Origin: Flavobacteriaceae bacterium
Lineage (GTDB): Bacteria; Bacteroidota; Bacteroidia; Flavobacteriales; Flavobacteriaceae
Reading direction: 5' to 3'
DNA: 12,695 nucleotides
NCBI GenBank assembly: GCA_023301205.1
Contig: JALZVC010000291.1
Location: forward strand, 1 to 12,695
The notes beneath the pieces were generated by a model, which saw only the letters and a program-made list of their open reading frames with translations, did no database searches and had not been told where the DNA came from. Position numbers and translations under genes: made by a program. Positions 6,469 to 12,695 of this stretch are shown in pieces. The first letter of the stretch is position 1. Each line of letters begins with the position of its first letter.

Positions 6469-7716
6469 ATGCTCGCAGAAATTATTACTATAGGAGATGA
6501 AATCCTAATAGGCCAAATAATAGATACTAATTCGGCTTTTATTGCGAAAGAACTCAATAAGATAGGGGTAAAGGTGTTTCAAATAACCTCTGTGCAAGAT
6601 GAAGCTTCGCATATTCTAGATGCGCTCGCTCAGGCAAATGAAAGAGCAGATTTAGTACTACTAACTGGAGGTCTTGGCCCTACAAAAGATGATATTACTA
6701 AAGCGATGTTTTTGGAATATTTTGAGGACGCTCTTATAGAAAATCCAATTGTTTTAGCGCATATTCATTCGATTTTCGCAAAGCATTTAACCGTACCGCC
6801 GTTGCCAGCAAATATTTCTCAGGCAATGGTGCCCAGCAAAGCAACCATATTAATGAATACTCACGGCACTGCGCCGGGCATGTGGATGGAAAAAAATGAC
6901 ACTGTCTTTGTGTCTATGCCAGGAGTGCCTTTTGAGATGAAAACACTCATGAAAGATGAGGTGATACCTCGTGTTAAGTCAAAATTTAAAAGGCCACACA
7001 TTTATCATAAAACCTTACTTACATTTGGGCAAGGTGAGAGCCAGATCCAAGAACGCATCATTGATTGGGAAGAAGCGTTGCCAGAAACTATAAAATTGGC
7101 TTATTTACCGTCATTTGGTAGTGTTCGTTTGCGACTATCTTCGACCGGCACAAACAAGAACGCGGTAGAAAACGGTGTTAATAATCAGATGAGTATTCTT
7201 TCTGAAATACTACAAGACATCTCCATTGGTTATGAAAATGAAACAAGTCTCGTTGGCCGTATTGCAGAACTATTAAATGCAAAAAAGAAAACACTTAGTG
7301 TGGTAGAGAGTTGTACTGGCGGTGCCATAGCAAAATCTATCACGGAACTAGCGGGGGCTTCATCTTATTTTAAAGGTGGATTGGTGCCTTATAGTACGGC
7401 TCATAAAACTAAAATTTTAAGCGTTGATGCGTCGTTAATTAAAAAGCATACTGTTGTAAGTATTGAAGTGGCTAGTGCCATGGCTGTCAATAGCAGGACG
7501 CTTTTTGATTCTGATTATGCCATCGCTACAACAGGAGTTGCTGGTCCTACTAAGGGAGATACAGATAAGGCGGTCGGGACGGTATGCATTGCTATCGCTG
7601 GGCCAGATAGAGTGCTTGTCGAAGAATTTAGCTTTGGCAAACATCGAGAACGAGTAATTGCAAAGGCACATAATAAAGCTTTAGAAATGCTGCTAAAAGA
7701 ATTATCAAAAAACTAA
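6469..7716 (+). CDS. cinA: CinA family nicotinamide-nucleotide amidohydrolase
   Basis: CinA/PncC deamidates nicotinamide mononucleotide to nicotinate mononucleotide in pyridine nucleotide salvage. The N-terminal COG1058 domain can act as an ADP-ribose pyrophosphatase in some homologues. Both domains are present in the 415 residues. The N-terminal MoaB-like domain (1-~165) has IGDEILIGQIIDTN (8-21), LTGGLGPTKDD (65-75) and SMPGVPFEM (149-157). The C-terminal amidase (about 265-412) has SVVESCTGG (277-285, with the conserved Ser and Cys), YSTAHK, and TTGVAGPT with KAVGTV. The length matches the full two-domain family. The older name 'competence-induced' does not imply DNA uptake here. The start lies 1 nt after the Hpt stop, and rpmB follows from a separate promoter. 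Confidence 0.95.
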   Translation: MLAEIITIGDEILIGQIIDTNSAFIAKELNKIGVKVFQITSVQDEASHILDALAQANERADLVLLTGGLGPTKDDITKAMFLEYFEDALIENPIVLAHIHSIFAKHLTVPPLPANISQAMVPSKATILMNTHGTAPGMWMEKNDTVFVSMPGVPFEMKTLMKDEVIPRVKSKFKRPHIYHKTLLTFGQGESQIQERIIDWEEALPETIKLAYLPSFGSVRLRLSSTGTNKNAVENGVNNQMSILSEILQDISIGYENETSLVGRIAELLNAKKKTLSVVESCTGGAIAKSITELAGASSYFKGGLVPYSTAHKTKILSVDASLIKKHTVVSIEVASAMAVNSRTLFDSDYAIATTGVAGPTKGDTDKAVGTVCIAIAGPDRVLVEEFSFGKHRERVIAKAHNKALEMLLKELSKN

Positions 7717-7726
7717 ATTTCTTTTG

Positions 7727-7757
7727 TTGTGCAAACCAATAATATTACTTAAATTTG
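7727..7757 (+). promoter_or_regulatory. Promoter of the rpmB-rpmG-bL38 operon
   Basis: TTG at 7727-7729 lies 20 nt before TAAATTTG at 7750-7757, which matches the Bacteroidota -33/-7 pattern (TTG, spacer about 17-23, TAnnTTTG) and is followed by C. It lies in the 76-nt gap after cinA and would give a leader of about 30 nt. This is the best promoter in the window, as expected for ribosomal protein genes. Confidence 0.75.
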
Positions 7758-7792
7758 CAGCCTGTTTAAAAATAACTAAATAATTTACAGAA

Positions 7793-8032
7793 ATGTCAAG
7801 AGTTTGTGAGCTTACTGGAAAGAAGGCAATGGTTGGAAACAACGTGTCTCATGCGATGAACAAAACAAAGCGCAAGTTTAATGTAAACTTGATGAAAAAA
7901 CGTTTTTACATCCCTGAAGAGGACAAGTGGATAACACTTAAAGTTTCTACTTCAGCATTAAAAAATATTAACAAAAAAGGTATTTCTGCGGTAATTAAAG
8001 AAGCTCGTGCAAACGGCATCCTTAATAAATAA
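7793..8032 (+). CDS. rpmB: 50S ribosomal protein bL28
   Basis: This is a structural protein of the large ribosomal subunit. The 79-residue product opens with SRVCELTGKKAMVGNNVSH (2-20), the standard bL28 start, followed by the basic KTKRKFNVNLMKKRF stretch (24-38) and a C-terminal VIKEARANGIL. Only one Cys (C5) is present, so the complete four-Cys zinc site of C+ paralogues is absent. The ATG at 7793 has an A-rich leader and no Shine-Dalgarno sequence. rpmG follows after 28 nt, giving the common bL28-bL33 operon. Confidence 0.97.
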   Translation: MSRVCELTGKKAMVGNNVSHAMNKTKRKFNVNLMKKRFYIPEEDKWITLKVSTSALKNINKKGISAVIKEARANGILNK

Positions 8033-8060
8033 CTGTAACAACCATTAATAGAATAGCAAG

Positions 8061-8243
8061 ATGGCTAGAAAAGGAAACAGAGTACAAGTGATTTTAGAAT
8101 GTACTGAGCATAAAGATTCAGGACAAGCTGGAACTTCTCGTTATATCACCACAAAGAACAAAAAGAATACGCCAGATAGAATGGAGTTAAAGAAATTTAA
8201 CCCAATCTTGAAGAAAATGACGGTTCATAAAGAAATTAAGTAA
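8061..8243 (+). CDS. rpmG: 50S ribosomal protein bL33
   Basis: This is a small basic protein of the large subunit, near the E site. The 60-residue product shows the bL33 signature: [11 protein letters not shown] (8-18), then [22 protein letters not shown], and the TVHKEIK end. It has a single Cys (C14) instead of the paired CxxC zinc ligands, which identifies the zinc-free C- type. It sits between rpmB (28 nt upstream) and the bL38-type gene (38 nt downstream), and a palindrome occupies the latter gap. Confidence 0.96.
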   Translation: MARKGNRVQVILECTEHKDSGQAGTSRYITTKNKKNTPDRMELKKFNPILKKMTVHKEIK

Positions 8244-8248
8244 TTAGG

Positions 8249-8266
8249 TTCCGAACGAGTTCGGAA
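8249..8266 (+). repeat. Palindrome/hairpin between rpmG and the bL38-type gene
   Basis: TTCCGAAC, a GA spacer, then GTTCGGAA form a perfect 8-bp inverted repeat. As RNA it would fold as a 7-bp stem with a CGAG tetraloop. No T run follows, so it is not an ordinary intrinsic terminator; mRNA processing, stability control or a protein-binding site are possible. Confidence 0.7.
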
Positions 8267-8281
8267 TGAAAAACAACAGTT

Positions 8282-8434
8282 ATGGCAAAGAAATCGGTAG
8301 CATCTCTACAAACAGGATCTAAGCGTCTTACAAAAGCAATAAAAATGGTAAAGTCTCCTAAAACTGGAGCTTACATTTTTACAGAATCAATTATGGCTCC
8401 AGACAAAGTTAGTGACTGGATGAGTAAAAAATAA
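8282..8434 (+). CDS. DUF4295 small ribosomal protein (bL38-type)
   Basis: This 50-residue basic protein begins MAKKSVASLQTGSKRLTKAI and ends APDKVSDWMSKK. I recognise it as the Bacteroidota DUF4295 family, which regularly follows rpmB-rpmG. From memory, cryo-EM of the Flavobacterium johnsoniae ribosome reported an extra large-subunit protein, bL38, and I believe it is this family; the family match is firmer than the bL38 equation. About a quarter of the residues are Lys or Arg, as in rRNA-binding proteins. The start is ATG at 8282, 38 nt after the rpmG stop, with an A-rich leader. A terminator follows 23 nt after the stop, making it the last gene of the operon. It is too short for a 60-residue ORF cut-off and easily missed. 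Confidence 0.9.
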   Translation: MAKKSVASLQTGSKRLTKAIKMVKSPKTGAYIFTESIMAPDKVSDWMSKK

Positions 8435-8457
8435 TTATTCTTTTATAATATTAAGTC

Positions 8458-8486
8458 AAGCCACTCTTAAAACAAGAGTGGCTTTT
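8458..8486 (+). terminator. Rho-independent terminator of the ribosomal protein operon
   Basis: An 11-bp perfect stem (AAGCCACTCTT at 8458-8468 pairing with 8474-8484) with a 5-nt loop is followed by a short T run. It closes the rpmB-rpmG-bL38 operon and lies only a few bases before the ftsY promoter. Confidence 0.88.
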
Positions 8487-8488
8487 CG

Positions 8489-8496
8489 TATTTTTG
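8489..8496 (+). promoter_or_regulatory. -7 box of the ftsY promoter
   Basis: TATTTTTG followed by C is a full match to the Bacteroidota TAnnTTTG box. It would start transcription about 33 nt before the ftsY ATG and begins 3 nt after the preceding terminator. No clear -33 TTG is seen, because that region is the terminator hairpin itself. Confidence 0.6.
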
Positions 8497-8535
8497 CATT
8501 TTGCTACTGTTTAGCAAAGACAAATAATTTTTACA

Positions 8536-9492
8536 ATGAGTTTTTTTAAAAAAATATTTAACAAAGAAAAAAAGGAAACCCTTGATAAAGGCTTAGAGAA
8601 ATCTAAGTCAACATTCTTTGATAAACTCAATAAGGCAGTAGCTGGAAAGAGTAAGGTAGATGAAGATGTACTTGATAACCTAGAGGAGATTTTAGTGTCT
8701 AGTGACGTAGGGGTTGCTACTACGTTAAAAGTAATAGACCGTATTGAAGCGCGTGTAGCTAAAGATAAGTATGTAGGTACTAGTGAACTTAATGCTATTC
8801 TTAGAGAAGAAATTGCAGGACTGCTTAGTGAGATAGATAGTGGTAATGAAAGTCAGTTCACTATACCAAAGCACGAAACTGGGCCACACGTAATTATGGT
8901 GGTTGGTGTTAATGGAGCAGGTAAAACAACTACAATAGGTAAACTAGCACATCAATTTACAAAAGCAGGTCATAAAGTAGTTTTGGGTGCAGCAGATACT
9001 TTTAGAGCTGCAGCCATTGATCAATTACAGGTTTGGGCAGATAGAACGGGTGTTCCAATTGTAAAACAAGAAATGGGTAGTGACCCAGCAAGTGTTGCTT
9101 TTGACACGCTTGAAAGTGGTGTAAATCAAAAAACAGATGTTATCATTATTGATACTGCAGGAAGATTACACAACAAGATTAACTTAATGAACGAGCTCAC
9201 TAAAGTGAAGCGCGTAATGCAAAAAGTAATTATAGATGCACCTCACGATGTTTTATTAGTGCTGGATGGCTCTACGGGTCAAAATGCTTTTGAACAAGCT
9301 AAACAATTTACTGCCGCCACCGATGTCACTTCGCTGGCAATCACAAAACTAGATGGCACCGCAAAAGGTGGTGTTGTAATAGGTATTAGTGATCAATTTC
9401 AAATTCCTGTAAAATATATAGGAGTAGGCGAAGGAGTAGAAGATCTCCAAGTATTTAACAAGTTTGAGTTTGTAGATTCTTTTTTTAAGTAA
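8536..9492 (+). CDS. ftsY: Signal recognition particle receptor FtsY
   Basis: FtsY is the SRP receptor GTPase that docks ribosome-SRP complexes at the inner membrane for co-translational insertion. The 318 residues form a short lysine-rich N-terminus (1-~25, possibly the lipid-binding helix), the N domain (about 26-100) and the G domain. GTPase motifs in order: GVNGAGKTT (124-132), DTFRAAA (154-160), DTAGR (206-210), TKLDGTAKGG (270-279) and GVGEGVEDL (296-304). All are intact. It lacks the long acidic A domain of the E. coli protein, as many non-enteric FtsY proteins do. GTG GTT GG at 121-124 and the ATG at 8536 give a normal NG frame. It has its own promoter after the ribosomal operon terminator. 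Confidence 0.97.
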   Translation: MSFFKKIFNKEKKETLDKGLEKSKSTFFDKLNKAVAGKSKVDEDVLDNLEEILVSSDVGVATTLKVIDRIEARVAKDKYVGTSELNAILREEIAGLLSEIDSGNESQFTIPKHETGPHVIMVVGVNGAGKTTTIGKLAHQFTKAGHKVVLGAADTFRAAAIDQLQVWADRTGVPIVKQEMGSDPASVAFDTLESGVNQKTDVIIIDTAGRLHNKINLMNELTKVKRVMQKVIIDAPHDVLLVLDGSTGQNAFEQAKQFTAATDVTSLAITKLDGTAKGGVVIGISDQFQIPVKYIGVGEGVEDLQVFNKFEFVDSFFK

Positions 9493-9503
9493 GCTACGTT
9501 ATC

Positions 9504-9839
9504 ATGTTCAAGCTTTCAATGTGGTGGAAGGACTTGATTACAAAGCTTTGTGTTTTGTATTGTGTTTTTCAGGTGGTCGCTCGTTTTTTGCAAGTGATTA
9601 GTTTTTTTATTGACTTAAAAAATCCATTAATACCATCAGGCCTAAAATATTACGCTAGTTTCCCTAATTTTCTATTAATTCCTTTTTGGGCAATTGGAGC
9701 CTATTTGTTTTGGAAATTTCTAAGTAAACAAGATGTTTTGGCATATAGATTTTGGTTCATTCCATCACTTATGTTGGCGATGTTTACCCTTTGTACGGTT
9801 ATTACCCTACTTGCTTTTGAGTTTAATCCATTTGCTTAA
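9504..9839 (+). CDS. Small membrane protein of unknown function
   Basis: I do not recognise this 111-residue protein. It has three likely transmembrane segments, about 14-36, 54-73 and 84-106, joined by short loops, with Trp and Phe enrichment typical of inner-membrane proteins. There is no signal peptide or lipobox. It begins 11 nt after ftsY, in the same direction and with no promoter between, so it is probably co-transcribed. rimO then starts from its own promoter. Continuous hydrophobic patterning and a clean ATG-to-stop frame support a real gene. A role tied to membrane insertion would be guesswork from position alone. Confidence 0.72.
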   Translation: MFKLSMWWKDLITKLCVLYCVFQVVARFLQVISFFIDLKNPLIPSGLKYYASFPNFLLIPFWAIGAYLFWKFLSKQDVLAYRFWFIPSLMLAMFTLCTVITLLAFEFNPFA

Positions 9840-9868
9840 TAAAGCTTAAATGCTGCTAGATATTTCAG

Positions 9869-9876
9869 TACCTTTG
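9869..9876 (+). promoter_or_regulatory. -7 box of the rimO promoter
   Basis: TACCTTTG followed by CAGCC is a full match to TAnnTTTG and shares TTTGCAGCC with the rpmB promoter. It would start an mRNA with a leader of about 55 nt that contains the GTACAT repeats. No clear -33 element is seen. Confidence 0.6.
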
Positions 9877-9901
9877 CAGCCGTAAAATAAGTTATTACTT
9901 A

Positions 9902-9928
9902 GTACATCTAAAATCGTACATCGTACAT
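9902..9928 (+). repeat. Three 7-nt-phased GTACAT copies in the rimO leader
   Basis: GTACAT occurs at 9902, 9916 and 9923. The last two form a tandem TCGTACA TCGTACAT, and the first is exactly two 7-nt periods from the second. All lie between the -7 box and the rimO ATG. Confidence 0.6.
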
Positions 9929-9934
9929 AAATAT

Positions 9935-11239
9935 ATGCGTACCAAAACTTTAAAGAAAAATAAGATTAACGTTGTCACTTTAGGCTGTTCTAAGAACGTC
10001 TATGATAGTGAGGTGTTAATGGGGCAACTAAAAGCCAACGGCAAAGAAGTTGTTCACGAAGATGAAGGAAATGTTGTCGTGATCAATACCTGTGGTTTTA
10101 TAGCCAATGCAAAAGAAGAAAGCGTTAATACCATTTTAGAATTTGTTCAGAAAAAAAAGGAAGGACTAGTTGATAAAGTATTTGTTACTGGTTGTCTTTC
10201 TGAAAGATATAAGCCAGATTTACAAAAAGAAATTCCAGATGTAGATCAGTATTTTGGGACTACAGAGTTACCGGGATTGTTGAAAGCATTAGGTGCAGAT
10301 TATAAGCGCGAATTAATAGGAGAGCGTTTAACCACTACGCCTAAAAACTATGCATATTTAAAAATTGCAGAAGGTTGTGATAGACCTTGTTCATTCTGTG
10401 CTATCCCAATAATGAGAGGAAAGCACCGCTCAACACCTATTGAGAATTTGGTGATCGAAGCTGAAAAACTAGCCGCAAACGGAGTTAAGGAATTAATACT
10501 TATTGCACAAGATTTAACCTACTACGGGCTAGATATCTACAAGAAAAGAAACCTTGCAGAGTTATTAGAAAACTTAATAAAAGTAGAAGGCATAGAGTGG
10601 ATTAGATTGCATTATGCATTCCCTACTGGTTTCCCGATGGATGTTCTTGGTCTTATGCGTAAAGAGCCAAAAATTTGTAACTATATTGATATTCCTTTAC
10701 AGCACATCGCAGACCCTATATTAAAGTCTATGCGTCGTGGTACCACCAAGGCAAAAACTACTAAGTTACTTCAAGACTTTAGAGCTGCTGTGCCAGATAT
10801 GACTATTAGAACAACATTAATCGTTGGGTATCCTGGAGAAACACAAGAGGATTATGAAACACTAAGAGAATGGGTACGCGAAATGCGTTTTGAAAGACTA
10901 GGTTGTTTTACCTATTCGCACGAAGAGAATACACATGCTTATAACCTAGAAGATGACGTCCCAGAAGATGTAAAGATGAAGCGAGCTAATGAAATTATGG
11001 AAATCCAATCTCAAATCTCTTGGGAGCTTAATCAGAAAAAAATAGGCAATGAGTACAGAGTGCTTATTGATCGTAAAGAAGGAACATATTACGTAGGTCG
11101 TACAGAATTTGACAGCCCGGATGTAGACAATGAGGTATTGATTAACGCAGAAGAAGGATACCTAAGAACAGGAGAATTTTTTAATGTAAAAATCACTGCG
11201 GCAGAAGATTTTGATTTGTATGCAGAGGTGGTAAAGTAA
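9935..11239 (+). CDS. rimO: Ribosomal protein S12 methylthiotransferase RimO
   Basis: RimO is a radical-SAM enzyme that adds a methylthio group to a conserved aspartate of ribosomal protein S12, using two [4Fe-4S] clusters. The 434-residue protein has all three domains. The N-terminal UPF0004 domain has cluster ligands C18 (TLGCSKNVYDSE), C53 (NTCGFI) and C87 (TGCLSERY). The radical-SAM domain has C148, C152 and C155 (EGCDRPCSFCAIP). A C-terminal TRAM domain covers about 370-434. LGCSKN and AEGCDRPCSFC favour RimO over the tRNA enzyme MiaB. The ATG at 9935 is 17 codons before C18, with a short lysine-rich lead. It has its own promoter; a glycosyltransferase gene follows after 33 nt. Confidence 0.96.
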   Translation: MRTKTLKKNKINVVTLGCSKNVYDSEVLMGQLKANGKEVVHEDEGNVVVINTCGFIANAKEESVNTILEFVQKKKEGLVDKVFVTGCLSERYKPDLQKEIPDVDQYFGTTELPGLLKALGADYKRELIGERLTTTPKNYAYLKIAEGCDRPCSFCAIPIMRGKHRSTPIENLVIEAEKLAANGVKELILIAQDLTYYGLDIYKKRNLAELLENLIKVEGIEWIRLHYAFPTGFPMDVLGLMRKEPKICNYIDIPLQHIADPILKSMRRGTTKAKTTKLLQDFRAAVPDMTIRTTLIVGYPGETQEDYETLREWVREMRFERLGCFTYSHEENTHAYNLEDDVPEDVKMKRANEIMEIQSQISWELNQKKIGNEYRVLIDRKEGTYYVGRTEFDSPDVDNEVLINAEEGYLRTGEFFNVKITAAEDFDLYAEVVK

Positions 11240-11272
11240 TAAGTTTCCCTTCTTTTTTTAACATCTAATTAA

Positions 11273-12505
11273 TTGAAGATAAAACTACTTGTAATAGGAC
11301 ATACGTTTCCAGAGCCATCAACAACTGCTGCTGGTTCTCGAATGATGCAACTACTATCCTTGTTTTTAGAAAATGGGTGTCACATCACTTTTGGCAGTAC
11401 GGCAAATATTAGCGAAAGAAGTTCAGATTTAAAAGCACTAGGGATTACTTCGGAAATTTTAAAACTAAACGACCCTTCTTTTGATACGTTTATAGCTAAG
11501 CTGCAACCAGATATCGTTATTTTTGATCGCTTTGTGACCGAAGAGCAATTCGGTTGGCGTGTAACAGCGAAATGCCCAGATGCATTAAAAATTTTAGATA
11601 CTGAAGACCTTCATTTTTTAAGAAAAGCCAGAGAAACTGCCTTCAAAAAAGAGGGCAATCTCGACGCTGTAAACCTATATACAGATACCGCAAAGCGAGA
11701 ACTCGCAAGCATCTTACGCTGTGATCTTAGTCTTATTATTTCTGAAATAGAAATAACATTGTTAGTAGACACGTTTAAAATTCCTGAGGGAATACTTCAA
11801 TACGTGCCATTTTTACCTAAAGCACCACTAAAAACAAAGGTTACATTTCCGAAGTTCTCTGAACGCAAAGACTTTGTAGTTATAGGTAACTTGTTTCACG
11901 CGCCAAATGTTGACAGTGTAAAATGGTTGCACAAAGAAATATGGCCTGCCATACGTAAGCAATTACCGAGTGCTTCACTACATGTTTATGGAGCATATGC
12001 GCCACAACAAATTACAGAATTACATAATGAGCAAACAGGCTTTTTAATTAAGGGGTGGGCTCCATCGATAGAAGAGGTAATGAGCAAAGCTAGAGTGTGT
12101 TTAGCGCCATTACGTTTTGGTGCTGGCTTAAAAGGAAAACTGTTAGATGCTATGATCTATGGGACTCCAGCTATAACCACTACCATAGGAGCAGAAGGAA
12201 TGTATGGTTTAGACATGAATGCTGGTGGTATAGCAGATGAGGTAACTAGCTTTGCTAATTGTGCAGTAAATTGTTATTCTGAAAAGAGAGATTGGCTTCA
12301 CGCAACAAATAACGCGGCCTCCATTCTAGAAAATCGTTATAACTCAGAGGTTCATTCTAAGAACCTATTAGTTAAAATACAACATATTTCCGTAGACCTA
12401 AACTGTCATAGATCCAAACACTTTATGGGTCAAATACTTCAGCAACAAGGGATGCAAGCCTCAAAATATATGAGCAAGTGGATTTCACTTAAAAATGAGA
12501 AGTAG
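11273..12505 (+). CDS. GT4-type (group 1) glycosyltransferase
   Basis: This is a GT-B-fold sugar transferase of uncertain substrate, probably cytoplasmic and acting on surface glycan or lipid-linked sugar. The 410 residues show an N-terminal Rossmann half (KIKLLVIGHTFPEP, 2-15; DIVIFDRF, 80-87) and a C-terminal half with VVIGNLFHAPNVDSVKWL (202-219), the LHVYGAY strand (236-242), GWAPSIEEVMSKARVCLAPL (261-280) and the donor-binding block FGAGLKGKLLDAMIYGTPAI (282-301). A Lys-rich tail with an HFMGQILQQQG segment closes the protein. The start is TTG at 11273; it gives the expected N-terminus, and the nearest in-frame ATG (residue 24) would cut into the first Rossmann motif. It lies 33 nt after rimO with no promoter box between, so read-through from rimO is likely. 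It converges with the minus-strand gene at the right edge. Confidence 0.87.
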   Translation: MKIKLLVIGHTFPEPSTTAAGSRMMQLLSLFLENGCHITFGSTANISERSSDLKALGITSEILKLNDPSFDTFIAKLQPDIVIFDRFVTEEQFGWRVTAKCPDALKILDTEDLHFLRKARETAFKKEGNLDAVNLYTDTAKRELASILRCDLSLIISEIEITLLVDTFKIPEGILQYVPFLPKAPLKTKVTFPKFSERKDFVVIGNLFHAPNVDSVKWLHKEIWPAIRKQLPSASLHVYGAYAPQQITELHNEQTGFLIKGWAPSIEEVMSKARVCLAPLRFGAGLKGKLLDAMIYGTPAITTTIGAEGMYGLDMNAGGIADEVTSFANCAVNCYSEKRDWLHATNNAASILENRYNSEVHSKNLLVKIQHISVDLNCHRSKHFMGQILQQQGMQASKYMSKWISLKNEK

Positions 12506-12541
12506 TCTAGAATATACTTAAATTCATTTATAGACAACTCT

Positions 12542-12694
12542 TTACAATCTAAACCTATTGTTATTCACAAAGAAAAGTGAGTTTACAAAGAGTAACTTTC
12601 CATTTTCCCAGAAAGATCTAAACATCACATCATCTACAAAATAGATTACGCTTCCACTTCCCATTCTTGCTTCGCCAAAGGTCATACTATCTTT
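12542..12694 (-). CDS. C-terminal end of a probable M14-type zinc carboxypeptidase (partial)
   Basis: Fifty codons in an open minus-strand frame run from the right edge to a TAA at 12544-12542. The fragment reads MTFGEARMGSGSVIYFVDD, then VMFRSFWENGKLLFVNSLFF near its end. I recognise the pattern GxVIYFxD...FRxFWxxGxxLFxNxxFF as the closing segment of the large M14 zinc carboxypeptidases common in Bacteroidota. The catalytic domain lies outside the window, so the family call comes from the tail alone. It converges with the glycosyltransferase gene, leaving 36 nt between stops. Confidence 0.68.
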   Translation of the reverse strand, partial: KDSMTFGEARMGSGSVIYFVDDVMFRSFWENGKLLFVNSLFFVNNNRFRL

Positions 12695-12695
12695 A

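Noticed and set aside
7435..7671. Overlapping open frames on both strands inside cinA (also 7463-7657)
   Set aside because: Both lie within the intact, motif-bearing amidase domain of cinA and show no recognisable protein features.
12505..12535. GTCTA/TAGAC inverted repeat between the GT4-type gene and the minus-strand carboxypeptidase tail
   Set aside because: It has five pairs with a 21-nt AT-rich loop and no T tract, so it is not distinguishable from chance.
1..12695. CRISPR arrays, tRNA or rRNA genes, insertion sequences, integrase sites, or a new defence system
   Set aside because: No direct-repeat array, cloverleaf, transposase frame or terminal repeats were seen, and nearly every base is explained by recognisable housekeeping genes on a syntenic-looking chromosome segment.

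Overview
The window is a gene-dense, AT-rich chromosomal segment from a member of the Bacteroidota, most likely a marine-type Flavobacteriaceae. Several signs agree. The first gene ends in a type IX secretion (Por) C-terminal sorting domain. Start codons lack Shine-Dalgarno sequences and are preceded by A-rich leaders. Several promoters show the Bacteroidota -7 box TAnnTTTG. The 50-residue Bacteroidota-specific ribosomal protein (DUF4295/bL38 type) follows rpmG. The genus cannot be read from the sequence.

Layout. 1-636: the 3' end of a secreted BNR/Asp-box protein with a T9SS sorting tail, closed by a strong terminator. 706-2458: recR and a family 2 glycosyltransferase, 4 nt apart. 2533-3867: a stand-alone lipoyl-bearing 2-oxo acid dehydrogenase E2, which meets a convergent gene (3868-4485, minus) stop codon to stop codon; that gene encodes a secreted CxxC protein with a thioredoxin-like C-terminus. 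A 214-nt divergent spacer then leads into a plus-strand run: DEDDh exonuclease with an ExoX-like C-terminus, FAH-family hydrolase, single-domain Hpt protein and cinA (4700-7716). A strong promoter starts rpmB-rpmG-bL38 (7793-8434), which ends in a terminator whose tail runs into the ftsY promoter. ftsY is followed by a small three-helix membrane protein, then rimO with its own promoter, then a GT4-type glycosyltransferase (to 12505). The right edge holds, on the minus strand, the last 50 codons of what looks like an M14-type zinc carboxypeptidase.

How the genes relate. Most are housekeeping: recombination repair (recR), ribosome and ribosome modification (rpmB, rpmG, bL38, rimO targeting S12), membrane protein targeting (ftsY), NMN recycling (cinA) and oxo-acid oxidation (E2). 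The two glycosyltransferases probably serve surface polysaccharide, but no polysaccharide cluster surrounds them. I see no transposon, phage, CRISPR array, tRNA or rRNA, and no convincing undescribed multi-gene system. The points most worth a second look are an Asn in place of the usual Asp in the E2 HxxxDG active-site motif, a near-perfect palindrome between rpmG and the bL38 gene, a 7-nt-phased GTACAT repeat in the rimO leader, and the uncharacterised secreted CxxC protein.
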